From Erinaceus europaeus (Eukaryota; Chordata; Mammalia; Eulipotyphla; Erinaceidae): a stretch of DNA of 64,000 bases. Below, piece after piece: positions 35,705 through 45,929 of the stretch. Within the stretch, counting starts at the first letter, position 1, and each line of letters starts with the position of its first letter. The stretch is taken from NCBI RefSeq assembly GCF_950295315.1, contig NC_080171.1:91187516-91251515 (forward strand), written 5' to 3'. The notes beneath the pieces were generated by a model. The model did not search any database and had not been told where the DNA came from. It saw nothing but the letters and a program-made list of their open reading frames with translations. Made by a program: the position numbers and the translations under genes.

Positions 35705-36250
35705 CCACCAAGTTTCAGATACGACTATCCTGAACTCCCTGTGCACATGACCTCATTCATATATACCAGAACCTCCCCTCCCCAGACCATAATAACACTA
35801 GGGAAAGATAAAAAGAGACTGGGGGTATGGATCGACCTGTCCGCACCCATGCTCAGTGGAGAAGCAGCTACAGAAGCCAGAACTCCTACATTCTGCTCCC
35901 CCAAAACAACCTTAATCCATATTCCCAGTGGGGGAGAAGTGATAGGATGAAGATAAAAGGGCACTGAACTCCAGCTCCATCAGCACCCACAGAAAGAAGG
36001 AAAAGGAGAGGGACATATGGAGGATGATGTCATGAGTGGTTTAGTGGAAAAGAGAGGACTAAATCAGGAAAAGAAGGGGCAACTATGTATAAATGTGGAC
36101 AGATAGTTGCAGAGAAAATGGTTGGGCCATGTCTAAAACTTTAGGGGAACTGTGGTGGATTGCAGTGGGGAGAGTGTGGATTCAAACCCCTGTCAACCTG
36201 TAATTCTGTAATATAAAAATATATAAATAAATATCATAAAATTTAAAAAA
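35705..36250 (+). mobile_element. Module X related element, subtype iii
   Basis: ccctagtgttattatggtct occurs on the complement. On the plus strand actgggggtatggatcgacc, tcagtggagaagcagctaca and gaagtgataggatgaagata lead to a 3' end with gtgtggattcaaacccctgt and an A-rich tail. It matches 6498-7035. Confidence 0.65.
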
Positions 36251-36257
36251 AGAAAGA

Positions 36258-36712
36258 AACAGGCTGAGGGTATGGATCCACCTGCTAACACCCATGCCTA
36301 GTGAAGAAGCAATTAGAGGCCAGACCTTCACTTTCTGCACCCCATAAAGAATTTTGGTCCATACTTTCAGAGAGGTAAATGTTAGAAGAAGACCAAAGGA
36401 CTCTGACCTCTAATCCTAATCCCATCAGGACCTGGAGAGAGAAAGTGGGGATGGGAAAGGACACTCAGAATTAGCAAGTGCAACTTAGAAAGGAAGAGAA
36501 TGCAGATACTTGGGGGGGAAAGGAAAATATACGTAAATATAGATAGATAGAGATATAAAAATAATAGTCAAACCATATCTATGACCTTGGAAGAACTAAA
36601 GTAGTTTTCAATGGAAGGGATGGAGACATAGAACTCTGGTGATGGGAACGGTGTGGAATTATACCCCTGTTATAATTCTGTGAATCAGTGTTAAATCACA
36701 GGAAAAAGTACC
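36258..36712 (+). mobile_element. Module X related element, subtype iii, second copy in tandem
   Basis: gaaacaggctgagggtatgg starts a 5'-truncated copy that repeats the same order as the element just left of it, ending aacggtgtggaattataccc and a short A-rich tail. It sits directly in the A-rich tail of that element. Confidence 0.65.
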
Positions 36713-36714
36713 TT

Positions 36715-37215
36715 GAAAACACTTCTTCCACACAAACGGTAGCTTTTCTTGCTCACTTACTTGACTTCCCCTGACTTCATGTTCCATCTTTGTAAAGGAG
36801 CTTCAGAGGGTTGGTGTGAGACCCCCCCCTCCTGGCTACCAGAATTAAATCTGCACCCTCTTTTTCTTTCTGCAGCTCCTTAGCACTGACTACAAAATAT
36901 GTTGCTAATCTTGTTTGCCTCCCTCTGCAATGTAAGTAGGGGCTTTCTCTGTTTTATCACCGAAATAGTACTTTGTCCATAGTGTGTGTACCTGTTCAGA
37001 ACATTTGTCTCATAAATGAATAGCTATGTCTATAGGTCACCATATCTTCATCTACTAGTCCAGGGGTTGACTTTGAGGAGGCAGGTAATCTATCTGCTGA
37101 ATGAATGAATGAAAAAAAAATAGTTACATATACTAAGGAACACAGACCCCAAAGAGGCAGAAACAGAAAACAAAACCCCAACTTTGGCTGAAAAAGGTCC
37201 TTGTTCTTTATTTTA
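36715..37215. other. Unique DNA, no gene
   Basis: Ordinary sequence with no recognised repeat. The 61-codon minus-strand frame is unsupported. Confidence 0.45.
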
Positions 37216-37221
37216 CATATA

Positions 37222-37385
37222 TATATATTTTTTTAAAGAATTTATTTATTTATTTATTTATGAGAAAGAGAGGAGGAGAGAAAGAACCAGCCATCACTCT
37301 GGTACATGTGCTGCTGGAGATCGAACTCAGGACCTCATGCTTGAGAGTCCAATGCTTTTATCCACTGTGCCGCCGCCCGGACCAC
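37222..37385 (-). mobile_element. SINE type D, antisense
   Basis: tatttatttatttatgagaa, aggaggagagaaagaaccag, catgtgctgctggagatcga and a 5' end at gccgccgcccggaccac. It is close to the copy at 6332-6480. Confidence 0.88.
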
Positions 37386-37424
37386 ATATATTTATTTTTT
37401 AAGTTTCTTTTTAAAAAAACTTTA

Positions 37425-37695
37425 AAAATGTATTTATTTATTTATTCCTTTTTGTTGCTCTTGTTTTGCTGTTGTAGTTACTGTTGTTGTTGTTGGGTAG
37501 GACAGAGAGAAATGAAGAGAGGAGGACAAGACAGAGACGGGGAGAGAAAGATAGACACCTGCAGACCTGCTTCACCACCTGTGAAGCTATCCCTTTGCAA
37601 GTGGGGAGCTGGGGGCTCACACCGGGATCCTTACCAGTCCTTGTGCTTCACACCATGTACTCTTAACCCGCTGCGCTACCGCCCAACTCCCTCTC
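37425..37695 (-). mobile_element. SINE type A, antisense
   Basis: tttatttatttattcctttt, then agagaaatgaagagaggagg, aagtggggagctgggggctc and a 5' end at gctaccgcccaactccctct. Confidence 0.9.
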
Positions 37696-37739
37696 CCCTG
37701 TTCTTTATTTAACTGTGATTATATGATTTTTTTTTTTAA

Positions 37740-38475
37740 ATGAACTTTAGGGAACAGAAGCTGGTCTTTCGTTAGCTAACCTCTGTTGCTGCCCATTCAG
37801 CACTTTCTCCATCTGTAATACATTGAACATATGCACCAAACATATACACTTTCCCTTGTGGGAAGTGGACATTTGGAGCAGACCAGCATTCATTTGCCCA
37901 AACATGAGGGACGGTGGTGGGGCGTCCAGTTCTGTGAGATCCTCGTGCACTGTGCTTTGGGGTGTGCCTGGCAGGCTCCTTCGAGATAAACCCTTTCTGA
38001 GGAGGATGAACCAGGCTGCAGCCGTGCTCCCCTCCTGTGTTTACTAGGCGCGTTTCCAGCCTGTTTCATATGTATTAGGCCAAGTCACGGAGTCCTCGCA
38101 TGATTCTCGGTGCATTTCAGAACCTTGTGAAATTACATTATAGATTCATTGTATAAACAGGATACTGAGCACAATCATTGTCAGGCAGCCCCGCAGTCAG
38201 ACTGTGGCGATGGCGAGCCTGACAGCAGCCCAGGTTGGCTGCGTGCAGTCTGCTATAAACTGGTCACACGTTTGTTTATTTAATCTCCAGCTTCTAAACG
38301 CCAATTTGGGAGTGAAAATAACCTTTTTTGGTTTTTTTGCACAGTTCAGCCTGGAGATAGTGGGAGGAGGGAAGTGTCTGGTGAATATAATTCTGGAGGT
38401 GACCCCTTTTCAGGTCTAAATGGGGTTGGAGGAGGGTGTGTGTAGAGGGGTGTTGCTTGGGGCATCACAGGGCCA
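37740..38475. other. Repeat-free, CpG-richer segment, candidate conserved non-coding DNA
   Basis: About 700 bp with none of the local repeats and more CpG than its surroundings (for example ggcgcgtttccagcc near 38047 and gtggcgatggcgagcct near 38203). Frames up to 74 codons show no domain. I call no gene here. Confidence 0.4.
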
Positions 38476-38479
38476 GCTG

Positions 38480-38965
38480 CTCACCAGCTGCATGACCTTG
38501 AGCAAGACAGGAAACAGGTCTAAACTTCATTTTCCTCATCTTTGATATGAAAATCACTATGCTACCAAGTTATAAGAAGTAAATTACACACAAATTATAA
38601 GTAAATTGTGCAACTGTCTTGTGTGAGCCCTACCATAGTAGGGGTCTTAAAAAATGTTAGCTATCACTCAATGCTTCCATTATTCACCCATTCATGGCTC
38701 CTAGTCCATTAATCAATTTTGAGAATATATCACACTTGCATAGCTAGCTTGTAGGCTTGAATCACTTTGACTTTCACAGCTAGATTCCTAGGTTTTGTGT
38801 TCTGGCTTTACTACCTACTGGCTGTAGGATAGACAGGAAAGAAACATCAGTTTCCATATTTGTAAAATAAGCATTTCATTTCACCTCTCAAGTGATTGTT
38901 ACTGAGATTAAATGGGTTAGAGACTGTGAAGGAGCTATAAAAATGACTGTGATACCCAGGTTAAT
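38480..38965 (+). mobile_element. MIR-like remnants
   Basis: cttcattttcctcatctttg near 38525 and catcagtttccatatttgta near 38848, the latter followed by gattgttactgagattaaat, resemble two MIR 3' halves on the plus strand. Both are heavily decayed. Confidence 0.55.
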
Positions 38966-39023
38966 TGTTATTATAATGATAATAGAACACACTTAAACTC
39001 TTTTAAAGAAGCATTTAATATGT

Positions 39024-40148
39024 ATTTAACTCATTTTATTTTTTTTTCTTTTTTTTAATTTTTTTTTATTTTTACAGACAGAGAGATACAGAGATAGACA
39101 AATAGACAGACATGAGACACCAGCATACTTCTCAGCTCTGCTTAATGGTGGTGCTGGGGACTGAAACTTTTGGTTTATTTTCTTTTTTTTTTTTTTTTTT
39201 TTAATTTTTTATTTAAGAAAGGATTAGTGAACAAAGGCATAAGGTAGGAGGGGTACAACTCCACACAATTCCCACCACCCAATCCCCATAACCCACCCTC
39301 TCCCATGATAGCCTTCCCATTCTCTAGCCCTCTGGGAGCATGGACCCAGGGTCGTTGAGGGTTGCAGAAGGTAGAGGGTCTGGCTTCTGTAATTGCTTCC
39401 CCGCTGAACATGGGCGTTGACTGGTCGGTCCATACTCCCAGTCTGCCTCTCTCTTTCCCTAGTAAGGTGTGTCTCTGGGGAAGCTGAGCTCCAGGACACA
39501 TTGGTGGGGTCTTCAATCCAGGGAAGCCTAGCCAGCATCCTGGTGGCATCTGGAACCTGGTGATTGAAAAGAGAGTTAACATACAAAGCCAAACAATTTG
39601 TTGAGCAATCATGGATCCCAAGTTTGGAATAGTGGAGAGGAAGTGTTAGGGAGGTACTCACTGCAAACTCTAGTGTAATCCTGCTTTCAGGTATATATTT
39701 TGCAGTAGTTTATGGATACGTGTGAACATAAGCTCTCTCTCACAGAAACTGTTGTATGTCTAGGTTATGGGACTTTGTTAGAAAGTGAACTACCTGAGAT
39801 GAAATTAGAGTGTACTATAAAAGGAAAGGTCTCACCCAAGTAATGAAGCTGAAGGGTTGTCATTCCACACGTGAAGTCTCTGGATACATTCTGAGGTGAA
39901 GCATGTTGAGATGGCAATCGTTGCTTTGGTTAGGTTGTGATCGGCGGATGCAATATTATTTGGTATGGATTGGGAGATGCATACGGGAAAGTGAGCCCTA
40001 TCCAAGGGTGCCAGGACTGGGGGAAGTAGGGGCTCTATAGTGAAGATGTGAGGTTCCTGCTGTCTTAGGGTTCAAAAAGACAATCAATAGTTAATATTAT
40101 CATCACATTATTTGTTAATTGGGTTAACTTTGAAATTTAACTCATTTT
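39024..40148 (-). mobile_element. Module X subtype i plus 3'-attached SINE fragment, one 14-bp target duplication
   Basis: atttaactcatttt flanks the whole block (39024-39037 and 40135-40148). Read on the minus strand the order is module X subtype i (about 40134-39211), its A-rich tail (39180-39210), a 5'-truncated type C SINE (39172-39060), another A-rich tail, then the duplication. The single duplication around both parts suits either a 3' transduction or a SINE inserted later in the A-tail. The 148- and 145-codon overlapping minus-strand frames over the X part are not genes. Confidence 0.82.
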
Positions 40149-40330
40149 CTTCTTAAACAAAAACAACCCTAAAAGGCAAGAATCATTATTATTCTTTCAT
40201 AGCATCTAAGGAAGTTGGGGCACAGAGATGTTAAGCACCTTGCCCCAGGCAATGAATGGGTGGGATTGAAAATGGAACCCTGACCAGCTGGTTCTAGAAC
40301 TTTGGCATTTAATGCAACTTTATCTTGCCT
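40149..40330 (-). mobile_element. MIR SINE remnant, antisense
   Basis: aagaatcattattattcttt, aagttggggcacagagatgt, taagcaccttgccccaggca and aaccctgaccagctggttct follow the antisense MIR consensus. Confidence 0.75.
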
Positions 40331-40780
40331 AGTAATCCTGACAATAGGGGAAGGTGGTGTTTACTTAGTGCTTACTTAGGTCTGATGCTGTTCTAGAATA
40401 TCTACAGCATTATCTTGAGTTCTCCAGAAATCTCACATGCTGACTTCAAGTTGACCCTTTATGGCAACAATAAAGATCCTGCCATGTGTGGATCTGTGCT
40501 GCCCCATCGAGGTTTCTGTACTGCCCTACAGACACAGTCGGTTTTGCCTCTATCCCCTCAACTCTACTGAAATCTTGCTCATGACTGTTCACTGACCTTG
40601 TATATTGCAGATGCCTGGTCAGGAACCTCTGGATTCATTCTTTTCTTGTGCAGGCTTTTTTTATCTCTTAGCTTCTGAGGTCAGATGGAGAAGAAATTTA
40701 CTCCCTTTGCTTCCAGAATGAAAGGAGAGGCCTCATTCTTTTTGTAACTAGGAAAGCACCTGGTTAGTAGAAAGTGGGGG
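40331..40780. other. Unique DNA, no gene
   Basis: No supported feature. The stretch ends in a G-rich run at 40775-40797 next to the SINE. Confidence 0.45.
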
Positions 40781-41065
40781 TGGCGGTGGGGTGGGGGGTA
40801 GATAGCATAATGGGTAGATAGTATAATGGTTATGCAAAGAGACTCTCATGCCTGAGGCTCCAAAGTCCCAGGTTCAATCTCCTCCTGCCCCCCCTCCACC
40901 ATAAGTCAGAGCTGAGCAGTGCCATGAGTGTGTTACTTCCTGGCCCCCTATTGATCTCTATTTCTCACCATCTATCAAAGAAAACTGGGAGCAGTGAGAT
41001 CATTGAGCAGGCACTGAATCCCAGTGCTAACTATGCTGGCAAAAAAAAAAGTGAAATAAAACAAA
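40781..41065 (+). mobile_element. SINE type C
   Basis: A left end with a repeated unit (gatagcataatgggtagata, then gtataatggttatgcaaaga), then actctcatgcctgaggctcc, aagtcccaggttcaatctcc, gagctgagcagtgccatgag and a 3' end ggcactgaatcccagtgcta before an A-tail. The tRNA-like A and B boxes are clear. Confidence 0.85.
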
Positions 41066-41362
41066 TAAAAAGCAATCTATTTATCTATTTATGGGAAGAT
41101 GTATTTTGTTAAATTAAAGGTAATTGATTCAATTTTATTTTTTTTCAAGTGGCTCAAACCTCAAAAAGTAAAAATAAAACAAAGCAAAATAAAACAGAAT
41201 TATAGGTTATCATCCAATTTTTTGGAAAATTTGGGAGAAAAAAAGACTAGAAAGAAATATATTTAAATTTTAGTAGTTATTTTAGGTTGGATGAATGATC
41301 ACAATTTTTAGTTTATTTTCTTTTTTTATACCGTATATTTTTGCTATAAATAGTAAAAGAGT

Positions 41363-41580
41363 CAAGAAGGGGTGGGCGGTGGTGTACGTGGTTGAGCAAA
41401 CATGTTACAATGCTCAAGGACCCAGATCTGAACCCCCAGTACCCACCTGAAGGGGGAAGTTTTGTGAGTGGTGAAGCAAGGCTGTAGGTGTCTCTCTGTC
41501 TCTCTCCTTTTCTGTCTTCCCCTTCCCTCTCAATTTATGGCTGTTTCTATCCAATAAATAAATAAAGATAATTTTTCAAA
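41363..41580 (+). mobile_element. SINE type B
   Basis: ggggtgggcggtggtgtacg, aaggacccagatctgaaccc, tgagtggtgaagcaaggctg and a right end ctatccaataaataaataaa. Confidence 0.9.
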
Positions 41581-41619
41581 ACTGAAAAAAGTGCTTTGGT
41601 AATATTTTAAAAAATACTT

Positions 41620-41985
41620 TAAAAAAAAAGAAACAGAGTCAAGAAAGTCAAAATTAGAATATCTAAGCTGGCAAATCTATATGGTAGAAATGGTACCAGT
41701 ATATTCCACTGGTTTGACATGTGTGGGCACAATTAAAAATGGTACTAGATAAGTGTTTATACAAGGATTATGCCCTTTGATTTAAGTGAATTATGGGAAT
41801 TTCTGTTATTCTGGGGATATAATTTATCAGACATCGAGAACTATTGCAAAGAATATGCCCATTATAGCGTTATCTATAGTAATTAATTCTGTATGAAAGC
41901 TAAAAGTCCAAAACTGGTGAACAGTTTTGTAAATTCTGGTGCATCCACATAAAGGAGTCTTAGGGCACCATCAAAGTGATCATCA
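41620..41985 (+). mobile_element. Ancient L1 remnant, resuming at 42730-42850
   Basis: ttatgccctttgatttaagt, cgttatctatagtaattaat and tggtgcatccacataaagga resemble the old L1M ORF2 end. After the SINE it seems to continue (caagttcaaaattcagaata, atataacacacatccatgcc). Strongly diverged. Confidence 0.5.
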
Positions 41986-41987
41986 TG

Positions 41988-42725
41988 GCTGGGCGGTAGT
42001 GCAGTGGGCTAAGTGCAGGTGGCGTGAAGCACAAGGACCAGTGTAAGGAACCCAGTTCGAGCCCCCGGCTCCCTACCTGCAGGAGAATTGCTTCACAGGT
42101 TGTTGTCCTATCCAACAATGATGACATCAATAACTGTTGGGCATTAAGCCAGCCACTCCTTGCTCCATCCTGCATTGCCGATACTATTGCCTATTTATAT
42201 AATTATTGTTTTGCCTGAAAGATTCCCATCTATCCCATTGATTTATCTTTTTTCTACCTAAAGATCCACCCTGCCTGCAGGGTAACATTAATCTCACCGG
42301 TTGAAACCCTTGCAACAGTTGCTAAGGAAGCGTCTACCTTCCCAGCGTGCTTTTGCCTTTCTCCACCCCCTTTGCTAGCTATTTCCATTTCGGACTTGCC
42401 ACTTCTGGTTTAATCCTATAAAAGCATTGGCTCTCTGATCAACAGATCCTTTTGCATTACCACGAGTTCCTGAGTCATCTATCTCCTGCGTTGCTGAGTG
42501 AGTAGCAGCCCAGGCTGAGTCTGGTCGAGTTCTCTCCAACCCAGAGAGCATGCACCAGGGAAGAGGCACCCCCACGCTATCCCAGCAAATAACAACAACA
42601 ATAATAATAACGATGACAATGATAAACAAGGGCAAAAAAGGGAAAAAATGGCCTCCAGGAGCAGTGAATTCATAGTGCAGGCACCAAGCCCCAGCAATAA
42701 CCCTGGAGGAGGCAAAAAATAAATA
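41988..42725 (+). mobile_element. SINE type A split by a solo LTR
   Basis: The left part (tggctgggcggtagtgcagt to gatgacatcaataac) carries an internal deletion of the pyrimidine-rich segment after gcttcacaggt. The right part (aataacaacaacaataataa to ccctggaggaggcaaaaaat) is the long-form 3' end. Rejoining across the LTR restores a normal SINE order, so the SINE came first. Confidence 0.92.
42129..42593 (+). mobile_element. Solo LTR in a SINE, perfect 6-bp target duplication
   Basis: The LTR is 42135-42587 (453 bp), starting TGTTGGGC and ending CCCAGCA. aataac lies at 42129-42134 and 42588-42593. A TATA-like cctataaaagcattggc is at about 42416. The last 100 bases (gttgctgagtgagtagcagc, agagcatgcaccagggaaga) are U5-like. 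The ends match the LTRs at 12.1 and 26.2 kb, but the interior differs, so it is a related rather than identical family. Confidence 0.93.
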
Positions 42726-42849
42726 AATAAAATGATAATTATAAAGACTGCAGCAACACTGAATACATTTGTGATAGAGAGCAAGTTCAAAATTCAGAAT
42801 ATCAAGTCTGCAACAATATAACACACATCCATGCCCCAGAGCCCAGAAT

Positions 42850-43230
42850 AGAGACTCAAAACATGAGAAAGAAAATAATTAGTGGGGTGAATAAGTAGTG
42901 GGTTGAGTAGGATTCAGAGAGATTTTTATTAGTTTGTCTTCCTACAAATTCATTTAAATGTTGTTCCTAATTTATCTTCTTGCTGAAATTTGCATTTTGC
43001 TGAACAGTTATTCCACATATTGGTTCAATGCAGACAGGCAGAGGGGTGGGCAGCCTCTGTAAAATGAAAACAATCAGGTAGCTAATGAGGAGACTGAACC
43101 TGGTGTGGATGGAACTCTGTAACCTTCTGTGTGAGCTGGGCTTCAGTCTTGATTCTGGAAAATGGGAAGAGAATGGGACTTAGTCCTGTGGGTCTCCCAG
43201 CTCTGACAGTTCCCACATCTGTGGCAACTA
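42850..43230. other. Unique DNA, no gene
   Basis: No repeat or gene recognised. Confidence 0.4.
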
Positions 43231-43234
43231 TTAG

Positions 43235-43425
43235 TATTTTAAGTATATTTTATTTACTTAATCTTAAGGAGGGAGGGAGAAAGGGGGAGAGAGAGAGAGA
43301 GAGACCAGAGCACTGCTCAACTTTGGTTTTGGTAGTGCTGGGGGTTGAACTTGGGACCTTAGAGTCTCAGGCTTATATGAGAATTATTTGCAAAACCATT
43401 ATGCTGTTTCTTCAGCCCAGTGACA
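43235..43425 (-). mobile_element. SINE type C, antisense
   Basis: A (ga)n run at 43280-43304, then accagagcactgctcaactt, gtgctgggggttgaacttgg and a 5' end near aaccattatgctgtttcttc. Confidence 0.8.
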
Positions 43426-43429
43426 ATGA

Positions 43430-43970
43430 TTAAACACTTGTTAGCAGGTGCTTGTTGCTATGTGCTCTTCTCTTGGATGTTCTTTTGAAGAGGTGGACCC
43501 TCAGATTCATAGCAGCGAGATGGTTTCTGTCAGGCTAGTCACCACCAAGTGGTGAGGCAAAGATCCCATTCACATTCTTCACATTTAGTTTTCCTGGCTC
43601 AGCATCCCTTCAGTCTGTGATGCCCATGTCATCTGAGTCCTCATTCTCTTCTCCCTTCCCTTTGCTTTTGGGAGATCTTGGAACCGCAACAGGTGCCACA
43701 TTTTGTCTTTGACCTCATGGAGCCTACAGATTCACCAGTCAGTGGAAAAATAACTCATTGGATGGAGACAGAGAAGGTCTGAGAGATTTGCTTTTGTGCT
43801 GCGGTTGTTGAAAGGGTACATTGCAGAGTCATTGTATCTTTATTTCTTCATGATGTGCGTATTTTTCCTAAAAGTGAGAATATTCAGGAAATAAAGTCTG
43901 ATTCAATAAGGGTGCAGTTGGTTTATGGCTAGTCCATTCTCTTTATTCAGTATTCTATTGGCTATTGCTT
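43430..43970. other. Unique DNA, no gene
   Basis: No supported feature before the (attttattttatttt) run at 43971-44000. Confidence 0.4.
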
Positions 43971-44260
43971 TATTTTATTTTATTTTATTTTTATTTTTTT
44001 TATTTATTCCCTTTTTTGTTGCCCTTGTTGTAGTAATTATTGATGTCATTGTTGTTGGATAGGACAGAGAGAAATTGAAAGAGGAGGGAAAGACAGAGAG
44101 GGGGAGAGAAAGATAGACACCTGCAGACCTACTTCACCACCTGTGAAGCGACTCCCCTGCAGGTGGGGAGCCGGGGGCTCGAACTGGGATCCTTAAGCTG
44201 GTCCTTGCACTTGGTGCCGTGTGCGCTTAACCCGCTGCACTACCACCCGACTCCCTATTT
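43971..44260 (-). mobile_element. SINE type A, antisense, in (tttta)n sequence
   Basis: The body runs from cccttttttgttgcccttgt to the 5' end ctaccacccgactccctatt. tattttattttatttt occurs on both sides, consistent with insertion in, or target duplication of, an A/T-rich run. Confidence 0.92.
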
Positions 44261-44274
44261 TATTTTATTTTAAT

Positions 44275-44452
44275 TTTTAACCTAGTTTTACTTATTAGTT
44301 TTTACTTTTACAGATAGAGGCAGAGGGACAGAGACACAAAGAAATAATGAAAGTGACCACAACATTGAAGGTCCTTTCACTATGGTGGGGGCCAGGCTTG
44401 AACCTGGGCTGCTCACATGGTGGTGCATCACACTATCTGAGTGAGCTATTTT
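44275..44452 (-). mobile_element. SINE type C, antisense, diverged
   Basis: ttttacagatagaggcagag, ggtgggggccaggcttgaac and a 5' end around acactatctgagtgagctat. Confidence 0.65.
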
Positions 44453-44454
44453 TT

Positions 44455-45000
44455 TTCTGACTCTTCACCATTGTTCCTGACACTACTAGTACTGTTTTTA
44501 TTAATTGATTAATTCAACAAATACACATTTCCTGGAACTTTCTACTGTGCTTTGTGAGACAAGAAGGCTTGCTTATTCAGATCAGGGAAGAGAAGAAAAG
44601 ACGTTCACACCAGGTGAGAGGGGAGGAAGATCTGATCAGAGACAGCCAGACATACAAAAAAGTAGGTATTACTTGGAAAACCTTAAATTGTTCATGGGAT
44701 TCAGAAAGTGAAATCATAATTTTCATAAAGGAAAAAAGTAGAATGGGTATTTGGGGATCACAAAATGATCCACACAGCAGTTAGAAAGTTAGTGTGCTTG
44801 GACCCATCTCCCAAATGCTGTGAGTATTCCTAAATAATCCCCTGCATGGACAAAAGACTCACCATGTCCTACTCATAGGCAAGAAGAGCTGGAAGTAAGG
44901 GCACCAGCTCTAGTCTCAGTGCTGCCATCTACTTGGGCAGGTCACAGAAGCCTCACAGAAGCCTCACAGGCTTGGTAGCACCTTAGAAGGTAACACATTC
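44455..45000. other. Unique DNA, no gene
   Basis: Overlapping frames of 68 and 76 codons (44505-44784) in different phases show no domain. A short direct repeat, agaagcctcac, occurs at 44947 and 44958. Confidence 0.4.
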
Positions 45001-45004
45001 GGGC

Positions 45005-45442
45005 CCCAGAATGGTGGGAATTTAAATTGGTCCAATCTCTGTGGAGAACAGTCTGGAGAACTTTCACAAGGCTAGACATGGACCTTCCATATAACCCAGT
45101 AATTCCTCTCCTGAAGATATACCCCAAGGACTCCATAACACCCATAACATAGGTGTACAAAAAGATATTTGTACACCTATGTTCATAGCAGCACAATTTG
45201 TAACAGCTAAAATCTGGAAGCAACCCAGGTGCCCAACAAAAAATGAGTGGCTGAGAAAGCTGTGGAATACTATGCAGCTATTAAGAACAATGAACTCACC
45301 TTCTCTGACCCATCTGTGATGGAGCTAGAAGGAATTATGTTAAGTGAGCTAAGTCAGAAAAGATAAAGATGAGTATGGGATGATCCTATTCATCAACAGA
45401 AGTTGAGAAAGAAGAACAGAAATGGAAACTAAAAGCAGGATT
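45005..45442 (+). mobile_element. L1 3' end, 5'-truncated, with an internal palindrome
   Basis: This matches 1017-1440 closely: tttaaattggtccaatctct, ataacccagtaattcctctc, atgttcatagcagcacaatt, ggaatactatgcagctatta, ttaagtgagctaagtcagaa. It is younger-looking than the 1-1340 copy. A perfect 15-bp inverted repeat at 45147-45182 replaces a few bases of normal L1 sequence. A SINE interrupts it at 45456. Confidence 0.9.
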
Positions 45443-45655
45443 TGACTCCTTTTTAAAAATCTTTATTTATTTATTCCCTTTTGTTGCCCTTGTTGTTTTA
45501 TTGTTGTAATTACTGATGCCGTCGTTGTTGGGTAGGACAGAGAGAAATGGAGAGAGGAGGGGAAGACAGAGAGGGGAAGAGAAAGACACCTGCAGACCTG
45601 TGAGTCGCCTGTGAAGCGACTCCCCTGCAGGTGGGGAGCTCTTGACTCCTTTTTA
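45442..45655 (-). mobile_element. SINE type A, antisense, 5'-truncated, 14-bp target duplication
   Basis: ttgactccttttta lies at 45442-45455 and 45642-45655. The SINE between ends at gcaggtggggagct, so about 90 bases of its 5' end, including the internal promoter start, are missing. Confidence 0.93.
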
Positions 45656-45744
45656 TAAACAAATAAAAGAAGAAGAAGAAGCAGGCTGGGGATATGGATC
45701 GACATCCTTCCCCAGAGACCTTACACACCATCTTTGTTTATTTT

Positions 45745-45925
45745 TTAAATGGTTTTAAACATTTTATTTATTTTTAGGGAGTAAGAGACATAGAGAGAAA
45801 GACACAGAGAAAGATCAGACCACTGCTCTGAATTATGGTGATGCTGAGGATTGAACCTGAAACCTTTGAGCCTGGAGCATGAAAGTCTTTTGCATAGCCA
45901 TTATGCTGCCTCACCAGCCCTTACA
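45745..45925 (-). mobile_element. SINE type C, antisense
   Basis: ttatttttagggagtaagag, agaccactgctctgaattat, gctgaggattgaacctgaaa and the 5' end gcatagccattatgctgcct. Confidence 0.85.
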
Positions 45926-45929
45926 CCAT

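Noticed and set aside
39175..39661. Two overlapping minus-strand frames of 148 and 145 codons
   Set aside because: Both cover the module X 3' end. Other copies have them broken or shifted, and they occupy different phases of the same DNA.
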